A DNA stretch of 11,814 nt from an uncultured Lachnospiraceae bacterium (GCA_910586715.1 CAJUJG010000037.1:22821-34634), one strand, 5' to 3'. Numbered from the stretch's first letter, positions 1 through 7,564 are shown. Notes: a model not told the origin generated them from the letters alone. Translations and numbers: made by a program.

Positions 1-1212
1 CTCCTCATGGCAGCGCTGGCAGACGGCAAAACGCTTTTAAAAGGCGTGCTGTTCAGCGATGATTCCCGAAACTTTCTCGGCGCACTAAAAGCGCTCGGCT
101 TTGCAGTAGACGCAGACGAAGAGACAAAGGAAGTTACCGTCACCGGATTAAACGGTGAAATTCCCGTAACAAGCGGTGAAATTTATGTCGGCAGCGCAGG
201 CACGGCGGCACGTTTTTTAACGGCAATGCTTGCGCTTGCAAAAGGCACATTTACAATAAACGCCTCCGAACAGATGAAAAAACGCCCCATGAAGCCGCTG
301 TTTGACGTACTCATAAAAATGGGCGCAAAAATCACTTATCTTGAGGAGGAGGGCTTTCTCCCCATAAAAATACAGGGAATTGGCAAAATGCAGGACACGG
401 ATGGTCCGCTTCACGTCGCACTTGACATCAGCAAAAGTACACAGTTTTTAAGCGCGCTCCTGCTGATTTCCCCAATGCTCAAGCAGGGACTCCATATTGA
501 AATCACAAGCGAACGCAAGGATGGCTCCTATATTGGCATCACGCGAAACATGATGGAACAATTTGGCGTAAAGACAGCATTTGACGGCTCAAGCTACCAA
601 ACGCCATGTAAAAGCGCTTATCAGGCAGGCGCCTATCAGATTGAACCGGATGTTTCGGCAGCGTGCTATTTCTATGCGGCAGCAGCGCTCACGGGCGGAA
701 CGGCTGTTGTGGAACACGTCACATGGGAATGTATGCAGGGCGACCTAAAGTTTCTAAAACTCCTGGAAACACTTGGGTGCAGCGTAAAAGATACAGAAGA
801 AGGCATTGAAGTGACAGGCGCCAAAAACGGGAAAATTAAGGGAATTACCGTCGATATGAAGGATTTCTCCGACCAAACGATGACACTTGCCGTACTCGCA
901 CCTTTTGCAGAAACGCCAATACGTATTGAAAATGTCGGTCATATCCGCCTGCAGGAATCGGACCGCATACACGCAACGGTAACAGAACTTACAGGGCTTG
1001 GCGTCCGGTGTGACGAGGAAGACGATGCGCTGACAATCTATCCTTCCACTCCAAAAGCAGGTACTGTACAGACATACGATGACCACCGCATTGCGATGGC
1101 ATTTGCATTAATCGGATTGAGAATTGAAGGCATTGCGATTGCAAACCCGATGTGCTGCAGAAAAACTTTTGAAACTTATTTTGACGTACTGGAACAATTA
1201 TGCGCGGACTAA
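1..1212 (+). CDS. aroA: 3-phosphoshikimate 1-carboxyvinyltransferase (EPSP synthase), 5'-truncated by window edge
   Basis: Joins phosphoenolpyruvate to shikimate-3-phosphate, the sixth step of the shikimate pathway to chorismate, in the cytoplasm. The frame is open from base 1, and the first visible residues (LLMAALADG) correspond to the part of the family just after the N-terminal substrate-binding loop. The ATG at base 7 is therefore internal and roughly 20-30 residues are missing. Seen in order: a GSAGTAARF loop at bases 190-216 (equivalent of GNAGTAMRP in E. coli), KDGSYIG near 523, EPDVSAACY near 643, QESDRI near 952, YDDHRIAMA near 1075, and a C-terminal CRKTF with the conserved lysine near 1156. 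The arginines and glutamate expected to contact phosphoenolpyruvate are present. The family's usual lysine in the KESDR motif is glutamine here (bases 952-954). The SDD near the start and the AGTAARFLT loop look closer to the EPSP synthase domain of fungal AROM proteins than to E. coli AroA; this is from memory, not an alignment. The product is firmly identified. Confidence 0.95.
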   Translation, partial: LLMAALADGKTLLKGVLFSDDSRNFLGALKALGFAVDADEETKEVTVTGLNGEIPVTSGEIYVGSAGTAARFLTAMLALAKGTFTINASEQMKKRPMKPLFDVLIKMGAKITYLEEEGFLPIKIQGIGKMQDTDGPLHVALDISKSTQFLSALLLISPMLKQGLHIEITSERKDGSYIGITRNMMEQFGVKTAFDGSSYQTPCKSAYQAGAYQIEPDVSAACYFYAAAALTGGTAVVEHVTWECMQGDLKFLKLLETLGCSVKDTEEGIEVTGAKNGKIKGITVDMKDFSDQTMTLAVLAPFAETPIRIENVGHIRLQESDRIHATVTELTGLGVRCDEEDDALTIYPSTPKAGTVQTYDDHRIAMAFALIGLRIEGIAIANPMCCRKTFETYFDVLEQLCAD

Positions 1213-1226
1213 AATCCGCGCTTTTT
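1202..1226 (+). terminator. Intrinsic terminator of aroA, overlapping both convergent stop codons
   Basis: A perfect 7-bp GC-rich stem, GCGCGGA (1202-1208) with TCCGCGC (1215-1221), closes a 6-nt loop CTAAAA and is followed directly by TTTTT (1222-1226). On the plus strand this is a textbook Rho-independent terminator. The loop contains the aroA stop TAA (1210-1212) and, on the other strand, the stop TAG (1211-1209) of the lipase-like gene. On the minus strand the stem is followed by ATAATTG, with no U-run, so it should work well in the aroA direction only. Confidence 0.85.
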
Positions 1227-2525
1227 CAAATCAGCCACAAGCTGTACATAAAATTCCCTGACATCAAACTCCTCTATATTCTGACGGTTCAAATCAATCA
1301 TATCACCATGTGAAATCCCGCGTTTTCCGTTCACAGTCAAAAGCCTGTAATCCGCTCCCCACGGAAACGAGTCTTCACCGACAAGCCCGTCGTTTGCACC
1401 GTCAAAATAATGAGCCAAATAATAAGTAAAATTCATCGGAAACCGCCCTCCTGATGCCTTGTTCAGCTTTGAACCGATGCTCTGATAATACACACCCTGC
1501 GCATCCATAATACGCTCGTTAAACGCCTTGCAATACGATGCCGTAAGATTGGTCACCGCCGCCATAAAATCGGGATTGGGGTCGCCAAGGCGTTTCATCG
1601 CCGCATTGTAAGCCACCGCCACCACATCCTGCTCCGCCTTAGGTACCTTGGACAACAGATAATCCGCAAATTCACATCCCCTGTGCGGTGTATTGACCGT
1701 GGTAAGCGTCGCCACATGCTTTGCAATCCCGGGATTAGAAAGCGCGCTCCTGCAGTCAAGACCTCCCTTAGAGTGCGCAATAATATTAACCTTTTCACAA
1801 CCGGTTTCCTGAACAATCTGCAAAATCCGCTCCGCAATCTCCTGACCGCTTTGGTCAATCGAGGCCGCCGACTGATGATTGCCGTAAAAAATTTTTGCGC
1901 CGTTCTTCTGCAATGCATCAGGGATACGCCCCCAGTAATTCAAATACCGAAAATCCCGAAAAAACACGCCATGCACCATCAGAACCGGATACTTTGTTGC
2001 ACAAATCTGCAAATCCGTTCGCTCTTCATCCAACAAAATTCTGCGGTTCTCATATGCAATCTCCCGTGAAACCGTTTGAATAATCATCCCAAGCGCAACA
2101 AGCTGCGCAATCGGTATCAGCCCGCACACCACACCAATCACACGGATTTTAATGCCAAGCTGTAAGGAACGCAGATACACCCGTATAATACCGTTCCAAA
2201 AGACAATCGCCTCAAGCACAATGGCAATCAGCGTGTTTGCCAAAATGATCTTCCAATCCGGCACATTTACCAAACTCCAAAAAAACAAACTGACACTGAG
2301 CGCCGTCGAAATCAAAAATTCTATTAAAAGCGCATTTCCCCGCGCACATACTTTCAAACGCTTTGTCTTTGGCAAAATCAACACCGGCATGATATTTACC
2401 ATAAAATACACCGCTAAAAGTAATACCGTAGCCGCCATCCCCTGACAAAGCACATAAAAATTCGAAGCGGCAAAAACAATGCCCCCGCAGCAGATATAAT
2501 TTAGTACTCTTGCGTTTCTTTTCAT
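1209..2525 (-). CDS. Membrane-anchored alpha/beta-hydrolase, lipase/esterase-like
   Basis: 438 residues. The first ~150 residues contain about five hydrophobic segments (roughly 7-27, 31-51, 64-87, 93-116, 127-150), so the enzyme is fixed in the membrane. The C-terminal ~260 residues are an alpha/beta-hydrolase of the triacylglycerol lipase/esterase type. An oxyanion-region HGVFF lies at 185-189. The nucleophile elbow AHSKG puts Ser252 at the centre, with Ala in the first Gly position as in Bacillus-type lipases. Asp379 in NDGLV and His406 in ISHGD complete a plausible catalytic triad. The real substrate cannot be read from sequence; membrane lipids or acyl esters are possible. The ATG is preceded by AAAAGGA (2534-2540) at 8 nt. 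It starts 30 nt after the phosphodiesterase gene, so the two are probably cotranscribed. Its last 4 bases overlap the end of aroA tail to tail. Enzyme class is confident; physiological role unknown. Confidence 0.85.
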   Translation of the reverse strand: MKRNARVLNYICCGGIVFAASNFYVLCQGMAATVLLLAVYFMVNIMPVLILPKTKRLKVCARGNALLIEFLISTALSVSLFFWSLVNVPDWKIILANTLIAIVLEAIVFWNGIIRVYLRSLQLGIKIRVIGVVCGLIPIAQLVALGMIIQTVSREIAYENRRILLDEERTDLQICATKYPVLMVHGVFFRDFRYLNYWGRIPDALQKNGAKIFYGNHQSAASIDQSGQEIAERILQIVQETGCEKVNIIAHSKGGLDCRSALSNPGIAKHVATLTTVNTPHRGCEFADYLLSKVPKAEQDVVAVAYNAAMKRLGDPNPDFMAAVTNLTASYCKAFNERIMDAQGVYYQSIGSKLNKASGGRFPMNFTYYLAHYFDGANDGLVGEDSFPWGADYRLLTVNGKRGISHGDMIDLNRQNIEEFDVREFYVQLVADLKKRGF

Positions 2526-2555
2526 GTCCCGTATCCTTTTGCCTTATCATGCGTA

Positions 2556-3944
2556 TCACATGCCGTCCAAAAGCGTCGCAAATTCCTCCATCGGCATCGG
2601 TTTATAATATAAAAAGCTTTGTGCCTTATTGCAGCCGTACTTGAGCAGATACTCCTGCTGTGCGGTATTCTCGACACCCTCAACGATAATATTTAGACCA
2701 AGGTCACGCAGCATATCAATCATATGGCTTAAAATGCTCTGACTCTTGGGATTTTCAATATCCACAATAAATCCTCTGTCAATCTTAATCTCGTCCATCG
2801 GGCGGTTTTTAAGCATCGTCATTGTGGAATAGCCCGTTCCGAAATCATCCATAGAAAGCGAGAAGCCCTTCCCTTTCAGATACTGCAGATGCTCATACAT
2901 CGTTTCATTGTCCTCCAAAAAACCGCTCTCCGTAAGCTCAAGCACCACAAGCTCGGGCGGCACCTGAAACTCCTTGGAAAAATCAACGATGCAGTCCCTG
3001 AAAACACTGTCAAAAACATGCTGCCTTGAAATATTAATGGAAATAGGCACAACCTTTTCTCCCGCTGCAATCCGCTTTCCGATAAACTTAAAAATCTGCC
3101 GCCAAATACAGATGTCCACATCAATAATTAAACCGTTCTTTTCAAGCACAGGCAGAAAACTCATCGGCATGACAAGCCCCCTCTTTGGGTGATGCCAGCG
3201 CACAAGCGCCTCACCGCCTACAATTTCACCGCTCTCCATGTTGACCTTCGGCTGGATAAACGGCATCAGCTCCTCCTCCTCAAGCGCCTTGATAATATCA
3301 TTTTCTACCATTTTATTCAAAAGCATCTGCTTTCGCATTTCTTCATCAAAAAATGCATACTTTGCATAAAACTTTCCCTTGATTGTATTGAGCGCAAGCG
3401 TCGCATAGTCGCGCATAGCGCTCACCGACATTGTGGGCGAGTCCGCAATACAGATTCCAAACGCCGGAAGAACCTTGTGAGGAATTTTATGCTCCGCAAC
3501 CCGTTTTTCAATACGGTTCACCAAAGCAATCAGGTCTGACTTCTCCGTAAACGGTATAAAAACAGCAAAAACATCCGCACGAAAATGAGAAAGGACCATA
3601 TGTTCTTTCCCTTTTGCTTCCTCCCGCAGACAATCTGCCACCCACAATAACAATCCGTCTCCCACATCACGCCCGCAAAATTCATTAATTGAATTAAAAT
3701 TCGCAAAATCAAGCACGATTAGGGCAAATTTCAACTCAGGATTTTCAAGCATCTCCTCCTGCGCCTTCACCTGAAATGCCCTAAGATTATATAGATTGGT
3801 CATATAGGTAAGGTTATCGTCCAAATTCTTTTCGGCAAGCTTCTTGAGTGAGTAAAGATACAACTCAAAATCCCTGTCGCTCATCTGCTCCCGCACAAGC
3901 TTTGCCGTGTTAATTACTTTCTTTTCCTGTTTTTCCTCTATCAT
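2556..3944 (-). CDS. Cyclic-di-GMP phosphodiesterase: degenerate GGDEF plus intact EAL domain
   Basis: 462 residues from the preferred start, numbered here from that start. After an ~45-residue charged, helical N-terminus comes a GGDEF-fold domain (about 45-205). Its signature is RADVF (122-126) instead of GGDEF, so it should not make cyclic-di-GMP; GTP sensing or a structural role is possible. The EAL domain (about 215-462) keeps every residue expected for hydrolysis: E245 in EALVRW, N304 in SINIS, E336 in LELTES, D366-D367 in DDFGTGYS, K387 in IKIDR, E422 in EGVE, Q442. It should therefore cut cyclic-di-GMP to pGpG. No membrane segment or sensor domain is visible, so it is probably cytosolic. 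A longer reading from an ATG at 3971 exists, but that ATG has a purine run directly against it, whereas the ATG at 3944 has AGGTAGGAG with a 7-nt gap; I prefer 3944. It lies between the cell-wall peptidase and lipase-like genes on the same strand. Confidence 0.88.
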   Translation of the reverse strand: MIEEKQEKKVINTAKLVREQMSDRDFELYLYSLKKLAEKNLDDNLTYMTNLYNLRAFQVKAQEEMLENPELKFALIVLDFANFNSINEFCGRDVGDGLLLWVADCLREEAKGKEHMVLSHFRADVFAVFIPFTEKSDLIALVNRIEKRVAEHKIPHKVLPAFGICIADSPTMSVSAMRDYATLALNTIKGKFYAKYAFFDEEMRKQMLLNKMVENDIIKALEEEELMPFIQPKVNMESGEIVGGEALVRWHHPKRGLVMPMSFLPVLEKNGLIIDVDICIWRQIFKFIGKRIAAGEKVVPISINISRQHVFDSVFRDCIVDFSKEFQVPPELVVLELTESGFLEDNETMYEHLQYLKGKGFSLSMDDFGTGYSTMTMLKNRPMDEIKIDRGFIVDIENPKSQSILSHMIDMLRDLGLNIIVEGVENTAQQEYLLKYGCNKAQSFLYYKPMPMEEFATLLDGM

Positions 3945-4028
3945 ACGTCTTCTCCTACCTCGCGATAGCATCCCTTGTTGCTCATTATTGTTTATATTAT
4001 CATATTTTCGCAGTTTTTCATAGCTTTT

Positions 4029-5309
4029 TTAGGAACTTTTCCCGACAATCTGTGTCATTCCTCCCAAAAGAATCAGCTTATTGTCCTCATAAATCGAAGA
4101 AAACTGACTCATACGCAGCGGATTTTCTCCGATACCCACCTCTATGGTATACCCCGGCAGGTTATACTGCTGGATAAACCAGTCCTTGTATCCCGCATGT
4201 CCCGAAGCATACGGCGTCTCCTCCACAAGGTATCCGCTGACGCTCCCGAAATAATCGGCAATCTGCCTTGAATTCTCAGGCTCATAGTCGAGATATTTCC
4301 AATAAATCACTTGACCCTGCGTATGGTAGGCGAGAATAAGCTGAAAATTATTTGCATTCGTAAAATCATACATTGCGCGGCTCTCCGGCTCCGATACAGG
4401 CGCCTCCCCCACATAATCCCTTGGCGCCGGAGACGTATATCCCTGTGCCGCTTTGATTTCACGCGCCTGCTCCCAGCCTGCCGGAAATTGGAGATTCAAA
4501 TCCACGCCGTTGATATTTGCCTTCCACCCGTCGGGATACGGCATGGACGGATATGCTTCGGCAATCTGCCTTGCCTTAGCCTGATATGCGCCCTCTCCCA
4601 GTACACCGTTCACCAAATTTACCCCGTCGGGATTAACCATCGGGATTAAATAAAGACTGTAATTTTCAAACAGCCACGCGCTGTCCGTTCCATAAAGCGC
4701 CTCCCTGTCTGCATATGCCGCCGCATATTCTTCGGTAAACTTTAACAGCACCGGCGTCGTAATCCACTCATTCGCATGAAAACTTGCGTTATAGCTTACC
4801 TGCGTCCCCCCTCTTCCAAGCCGTATGTAATTGAGCTCGTTTCCCATCACACTTTTCCCGATGCAGCCGGTTGATAAAAACGGATACCGGATTTGAAGCC
4901 CCTCGATGATAAGCTGCGTAAACTCCGACGTGTAGGGCACCTCCTCCGACACCAGCGAAAATGCATACGGCACATAAATCCGTGTTCCCGCCTGCAGGTT
5001 GGACGCCTCCACAGAAGGATTTGCCGTCACAATCGCCGAAAGGCTTGTATGATATTGCTCGGCAATATTCCACAGCGTATCTCCCTGCATGATGATATGC
5101 GTCGTATATCCTTGCAAATACGGTATCAATTTTAACCAAACCGATGTGTCTGCATAACACCCTGCGCTCCCGCCAAGAAACGCTCCAAGCGCCTTGCAGG
5201 TATCGCGTGTAAATTCACCGTTTATCGGAACCGTATAACCTGCCCGATTCAACGCCAGCTGCATATACTGCACCGGCACTCCCGCGTCGCCAATATAAAT
5301 ATTTCTCAT
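4029..5309 (-). CDS. Peptidoglycan-binding/LysM M14 metallopeptidase, gamma-D-glutamyl-diaminopimelate type
   Basis: Predicted to cut the bond between D-glutamate and diaminopimelate in peptidoglycan stem peptides. Residues are numbered from an upstream GTG at 5315 (subtract 2 for the ATG start). A peptidoglycan-binding repeat occupies about 9-60, a LysM domain about 72-116 (QGDTLWNIAEQY), and an M14 zinc peptidase about 130-426. Zinc ligands are H180 and E183 (HANEW) and H331 (AYHTQG); the general base is E392 (YTIEVGIGEN). The motifs GVDLNLQFPAGW and APRDYVGEAP are those I associate with endopeptidase I/YqgT-type enzymes rather than digestive carboxypeptidases. There is no signal peptide; relatives linked to spore formation or germination also lack one, so a sporulation role is possible but inferred. 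The GTG at 5315 and ATG at 5309 are in frame; GAGG with a 7-nt gap favours the ATG. It probably heads a three-gene unit with the EAL and lipase-like genes: 84 nt separate its stop from the preferred EAL start. Confidence 0.88.
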   Translation of the reverse strand: MRNIYIGDAGVPVQYMQLALNRAGYTVPINGEFTRDTCKALGAFLGGSAGCYADTSVWLKLIPYLQGYTTHIIMQGDTLWNIAEQYHTSLSAIVTANPSVEASNLQAGTRIYVPYAFSLVSEEVPYTSEFTQLIIEGLQIRYPFLSTGCIGKSVMGNELNYIRLGRGGTQVSYNASFHANEWITTPVLLKFTEEYAAAYADREALYGTDSAWLFENYSLYLIPMVNPDGVNLVNGVLGEGAYQAKARQIAEAYPSMPYPDGWKANINGVDLNLQFPAGWEQAREIKAAQGYTSPAPRDYVGEAPVSEPESRAMYDFTNANNFQLILAYHTQGQVIYWKYLDYEPENSRQIADYFGSVSGYLVEETPYASGHAGYKDWFIQQYNLPGYTIEVGIGENPLRMSQFSSIYEDNKLILLGGMTQIVGKSS

Positions 5310-5354
5310 CCACACACCTCGCCTTTCTTTGTCCTGATGCTGTCAATCGTCATC

Positions 5355-5382
5355 ATTACAGCTTATGTCACGGCGCGGTAAA
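5355..5382 (-). promoter_or_regulatory. Weak candidate promoter for the M14 peptidase unit
   Basis: On the minus strand TTTACC (5382-5377) and TGTAAT (5360-5355) are 16 nt apart, a fair sigma-A-like pair, about 45 nt upstream of the peptidase start. It sits in the only gap (5310-5390) between the opp terminator and this gene unit. A TTGACA at 5346-5341 has no usable -10 partner at 17 nt. If the peptidase is a sporulation gene, a different sigma factor would be used and this call would be wrong. Confidence 0.25.
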
Positions 5383-5385
5383 TCA

Positions 5386-5430
5386 TGAAAAAGGATAGAG
5401 CACACTTTTTAAATAATGTGTTCTATCCTT
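5386..5430 (-). terminator. Intrinsic terminator of the opp operon
   Basis: On the minus strand a 14-bp stem, AAGGATAGAACACA (5430-5417) with TGTGCTCTATCCTT (5404-5391), has a single wobble pair and a 12-nt loop. The stem's final TT continues into three more T's (5390-5388). It begins 15 nt after the oppF stop. The U-run is only on this strand, so it ends the opp transcript and isolates it from the peptidase unit downstream. Confidence 0.85.
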
Positions 5431-5445
5431 ATAAAAACAGTTTAT

Positions 5446-6366
5446 TTATTTCATCCATTCGCGCAGTTCGTCATCCGTACACTTTACAAAATGCGAACCG
5501 TCCACATGATGGGTGGTGCCTTTGTTATAGTCAATTCCCGAAGTGGCGTAATCGTAGCTTAACGCAATCCGCTGCTTTTCGACTGCCGGATTCGGCGTCG
5601 GTATCGCCGATAAAAGACTTTTCGTATACGGGTGAACCGGATTTTCAAAAATCTCCTCCGTCGTTCCTGTCTCTAATAAATGCCCCAAATGCAGCACGCC
5701 GATACGGTCCGAAATATACTTCACCATCGAAAGATCATGCGCGATAAACAGATACGCCGTGCCCGTCTCCTGCTGAATGTCTTTCATCAGGTTCACAACC
5801 TGCGCCTGTATGGACACATCAAGCGCCGAAATACACTCGTCCGCAATAATGAGCTTCGGATTCATAATCAATGCCCTTGCAATCCCGACACGCTGTCTTT
5901 GTCCGCCCGAAAACTGATGCGGATAACGCGTCGCATGTTCCGGTGCAAGTCCGACCTTTTGCAGAATCCCTTTAATTTTCTCTTCGCGCTCAGCTGCCGT
6001 TTTGTACATTTTGTGAATGTCAATACCCTCGCCGATAATATCACCGATTTTCTTGCGTGGATTCAGCGATGCCATTGGGTCCTGAAAAATCATCTGCATC
6101 TGCGTGCGCAGCTTATTGCTATCCGCTCTTGACATTCTGCCGCTGATGTCCGTTCCGTCAAACGTCATCTTCCCCGCGGTCGGAGCATAAAGCCTGATAA
6201 TGCTTCTGCCAATCGTCGACTTTCCCGAACCAGACTCCCCTACTAAACCGTACGTCTCACCGGCATAAATTTCAAAGGATACCCCTTCCACCGCTTTCAC
6301 GGTATAGCTGCTGCTTACCCTAAAATACTGCTTAAGACCCTCCACCTTCAAAAGCGGCTCTTTCAT
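5446..6366 (-). CDS. oppF: Oligopeptide ABC transporter, ATP-binding subunit OppF
   Basis: One of the two cytoplasmic ATPases of the importer; with OppD it forms the ATP-hydrolysing dimer under the OppBC channel. 306 residues, normal for the family. Walker A GESGSGKST (43-51), Q-loop Gln95, signature FSGGQRQRV (152-160), Walker B LIIADE (172-177) with catalytic Glu177, D-loop SALD, and switch His210 are all present. The residue after the Walker B Glu is Cys178 where most relatives have Pro (DECISALD). The C-terminal tail after HPYTKSLLSAIP resembles the Ami/Opp group of Gram-positive bacteria. The ATG is preceded by GGAGGGA (6371-6377) at 4 nt. It lies 78 nt downstream of oppD, the widest gap among the downstream genes after oppB, and that gap holds two tandem hairpins. 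It is the last gene of the operon, followed by a strong terminator. Confidence 0.95.
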   Translation of the reverse strand: MKEPLLKVEGLKQYFRVSSSYTVKAVEGVSFEIYAGETYGLVGESGSGKSTIGRSIIRLYAPTAGKMTFDGTDISGRMSRADSNKLRTQMQMIFQDPMASLNPRKKIGDIIGEGIDIHKMYKTAAEREEKIKGILQKVGLAPEHATRYPHQFSGGQRQRVGIARALIMNPKLIIADECISALDVSIQAQVVNLMKDIQQETGTAYLFIAHDLSMVKYISDRIGVLHLGHLLETGTTEEIFENPVHPYTKSLLSAIPTPNPAVEKQRIALSYDYATSGIDYNKGTTHHVDGSHFVKCTDDELREWMK

Positions 6367-6392
6367 TTTATCCCTCCGTTCTTATCATAACC

Positions 6393-6445
6393 GCGAATTT
6401 GTGTCTCTGCACAAATTTGCCATGTGAAAAATTCATTTTTCACAT
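6393..6445 (-). repeat. Two tandem hairpins between oppD and oppF
   Basis: Two inverted repeats lie one base apart on the minus strand. The first (6445-6422) is a perfect 11-bp stem, ATGTGAAAAAT with ATTTTTCACAT, around two central bases, and it begins on the last base of the oppD stop codon. The second (6420-6393) pairs GCAAATTTGTG with CACAAATTCGC around a 6-nt loop, with one wobble. Neither is followed by a U-run, so terminator activity is unlikely. The layout fits a REP-like dispersed palindrome pair or an mRNA-processing or stability element; which of these cannot be decided from this window. Confidence 0.7.
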
Positions 6446-7536
6446 TATTCTCTGCCATAATCCGATGCCTCCTTTTTCATTCTCTTAAGCCTGTCCGCAA
6501 GCTCTTTGGGCATCTCCACCTTCGGCGCTCTCGGATCAAGGAGCCATGTCGCCGCATAGTGCGTGTCGGTTACCTGAAACATCGGAGGGTCCGCCTTATC
6601 ATCAATCTCCAGCGCATAGCGGTTTCGTGGCGCAAACGCATCCCCCGCCTTTTCATGCAGAAGATTTGGCGGAGAACCGGGAATGGTATAAAGCCGCTCG
6701 TCATCCGTGTCAAGATCCGGCATCGCCGACAAAAGTCCCCATGTATACGGATGTTTCGGGTCATAAAAAATCTCGTCGATTTTTCCCTTCTCCACAATTT
6801 TCCCCGCATACATAACATTTACATAATCCGCTACCTTGGCGACAACGCCAAGATCATGCGTGATATAAATAACGGAAATGCCGCGCTCCTTCTGCACCCG
6901 TCTGATTAACTCGATAATCTTTGCCTGAATGGTCACGTCAAGCGCCGTCGTCGGCTCGTCGCAAATCAGCAAATCCGGATTGCATGCCAACGCAATCGCA
7001 ATTACCACTCTTTGGCGCATACCGCCCGAAAGCTGATGCGGATAATTTTTCATACGTTTCTCGGCATCCTCAATGCCAACCTCTTTTAACAGGGAAACGG
7101 CTTTGTCCCACGCCTCCTTTTTCGGCGTCTTGAAATGCCAAATCATACCCTCCATAATCTGCTTTCCAATCGTCATGGTCGGATCAAGGCTGGTCATGGG
7201 ATCCTGAAATACCATTGCAATCCGCTTTCCGTTAATATGCCTGCGAATCCACTTTTTGTTTTTCGTAAGAATATCGACAGTTTCCGGACTGCCGTCCGCA
7301 TGATGATACGAAAATTCGATTGTCCCGTTTGTAACAGTGGCATTGGATGCAAGAATGCCCATTGCGGCTTTCATGGTTACGGATTTTCCCGAACCCGACT
7401 CGCCCACAATCGCCACCGTTTCCCCCTTAAACAGATCAATGTCCACGCCTCTTATGGCATGCACCAAACCTGCCGTAGTGCGGAAGGTAATATCAAGATT
7501 GTTTATTTTGAGTATTTCCTTATTTTCTTCTGACAT
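6445..7536 (-). CDS. oppD: Oligopeptide ABC transporter, ATP-binding subunit OppD
   Basis: Partner ATPase of OppF in the peptide importer. 363 residues. Walker A GESGSGKSV (45-53), Q-loop Gln111, signature LSGGMRQRV (169-177), Walker B LLICDEP (189-195) with Glu194, D-loop TALD, and switch His227 are intact. After HPYTWGLLSAMP comes the C-terminal oligopeptide/dipeptide extension with PGSPPNLL (286-293). In many OppD/DppD proteins this extension has four cysteines, shown in some to hold an iron-sulfur cluster; here the matching positions are Ala, Asn, Asp and Thr (GDAFAPRNRYALEID, HYAATWL). That matches my memory of the streptococcal AmiE-type subgroup, so it is a subgroup feature rather than damage. 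The ATG has AAGGAG with a 9-nt gap, 28 nt downstream of oppC. Its stop codon touches the first of two tandem hairpins. Confidence 0.95.
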   Translation of the reverse strand: MSEENKEILKINNLDITFRTTAGLVHAIRGVDIDLFKGETVAIVGESGSGKSVTMKAAMGILASNATVTNGTIEFSYHHADGSPETVDILTKNKKWIRRHINGKRIAMVFQDPMTSLDPTMTIGKQIMEGMIWHFKTPKKEAWDKAVSLLKEVGIEDAEKRMKNYPHQLSGGMRQRVVIAIALACNPDLLICDEPTTALDVTIQAKIIELIRRVQKERGISVIYITHDLGVVAKVADYVNVMYAGKIVEKGKIDEIFYDPKHPYTWGLLSAMPDLDTDDERLYTIPGSPPNLLHEKAGDAFAPRNRYALEIDDKADPPMFQVTDTHYAATWLLDPRAPKVEMPKELADRLKRMKKEASDYGRE

Positions 7537-7564
7537 CTTTTCGTTCTCCTTCTATAACAATCGC

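Noticed and set aside
1683..2069. Plus-strand open frame of 128 codons opposite the lipase-like gene
   Set aside because: It lies wholly antisense to a gene with clear catalytic motifs; the translation is rich in Arg and Asn without domain features, as expected of a shadow frame.
3942..3971. Longer start for the EAL gene at 3971 (nine extra residues, rich in Arg)
   Set aside because: The only purine run before this ATG touches it with no spacing, while AGGTAGGAG stands 7 nt before the ATG at 3944.
5341..5346. TTGACA on the minus strand as a -35 box for the M14 peptidase
   Set aside because: No -10-like hexamer at 15-19 nt; the expected position falls on the ribosome site.
5385..5747. Plus-strand open frame of 120 codons starting in the opp terminator
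   Set aside because: It runs antisense through the terminator and the end of oppF, has no ribosome site, and its translation resembles no protein family.
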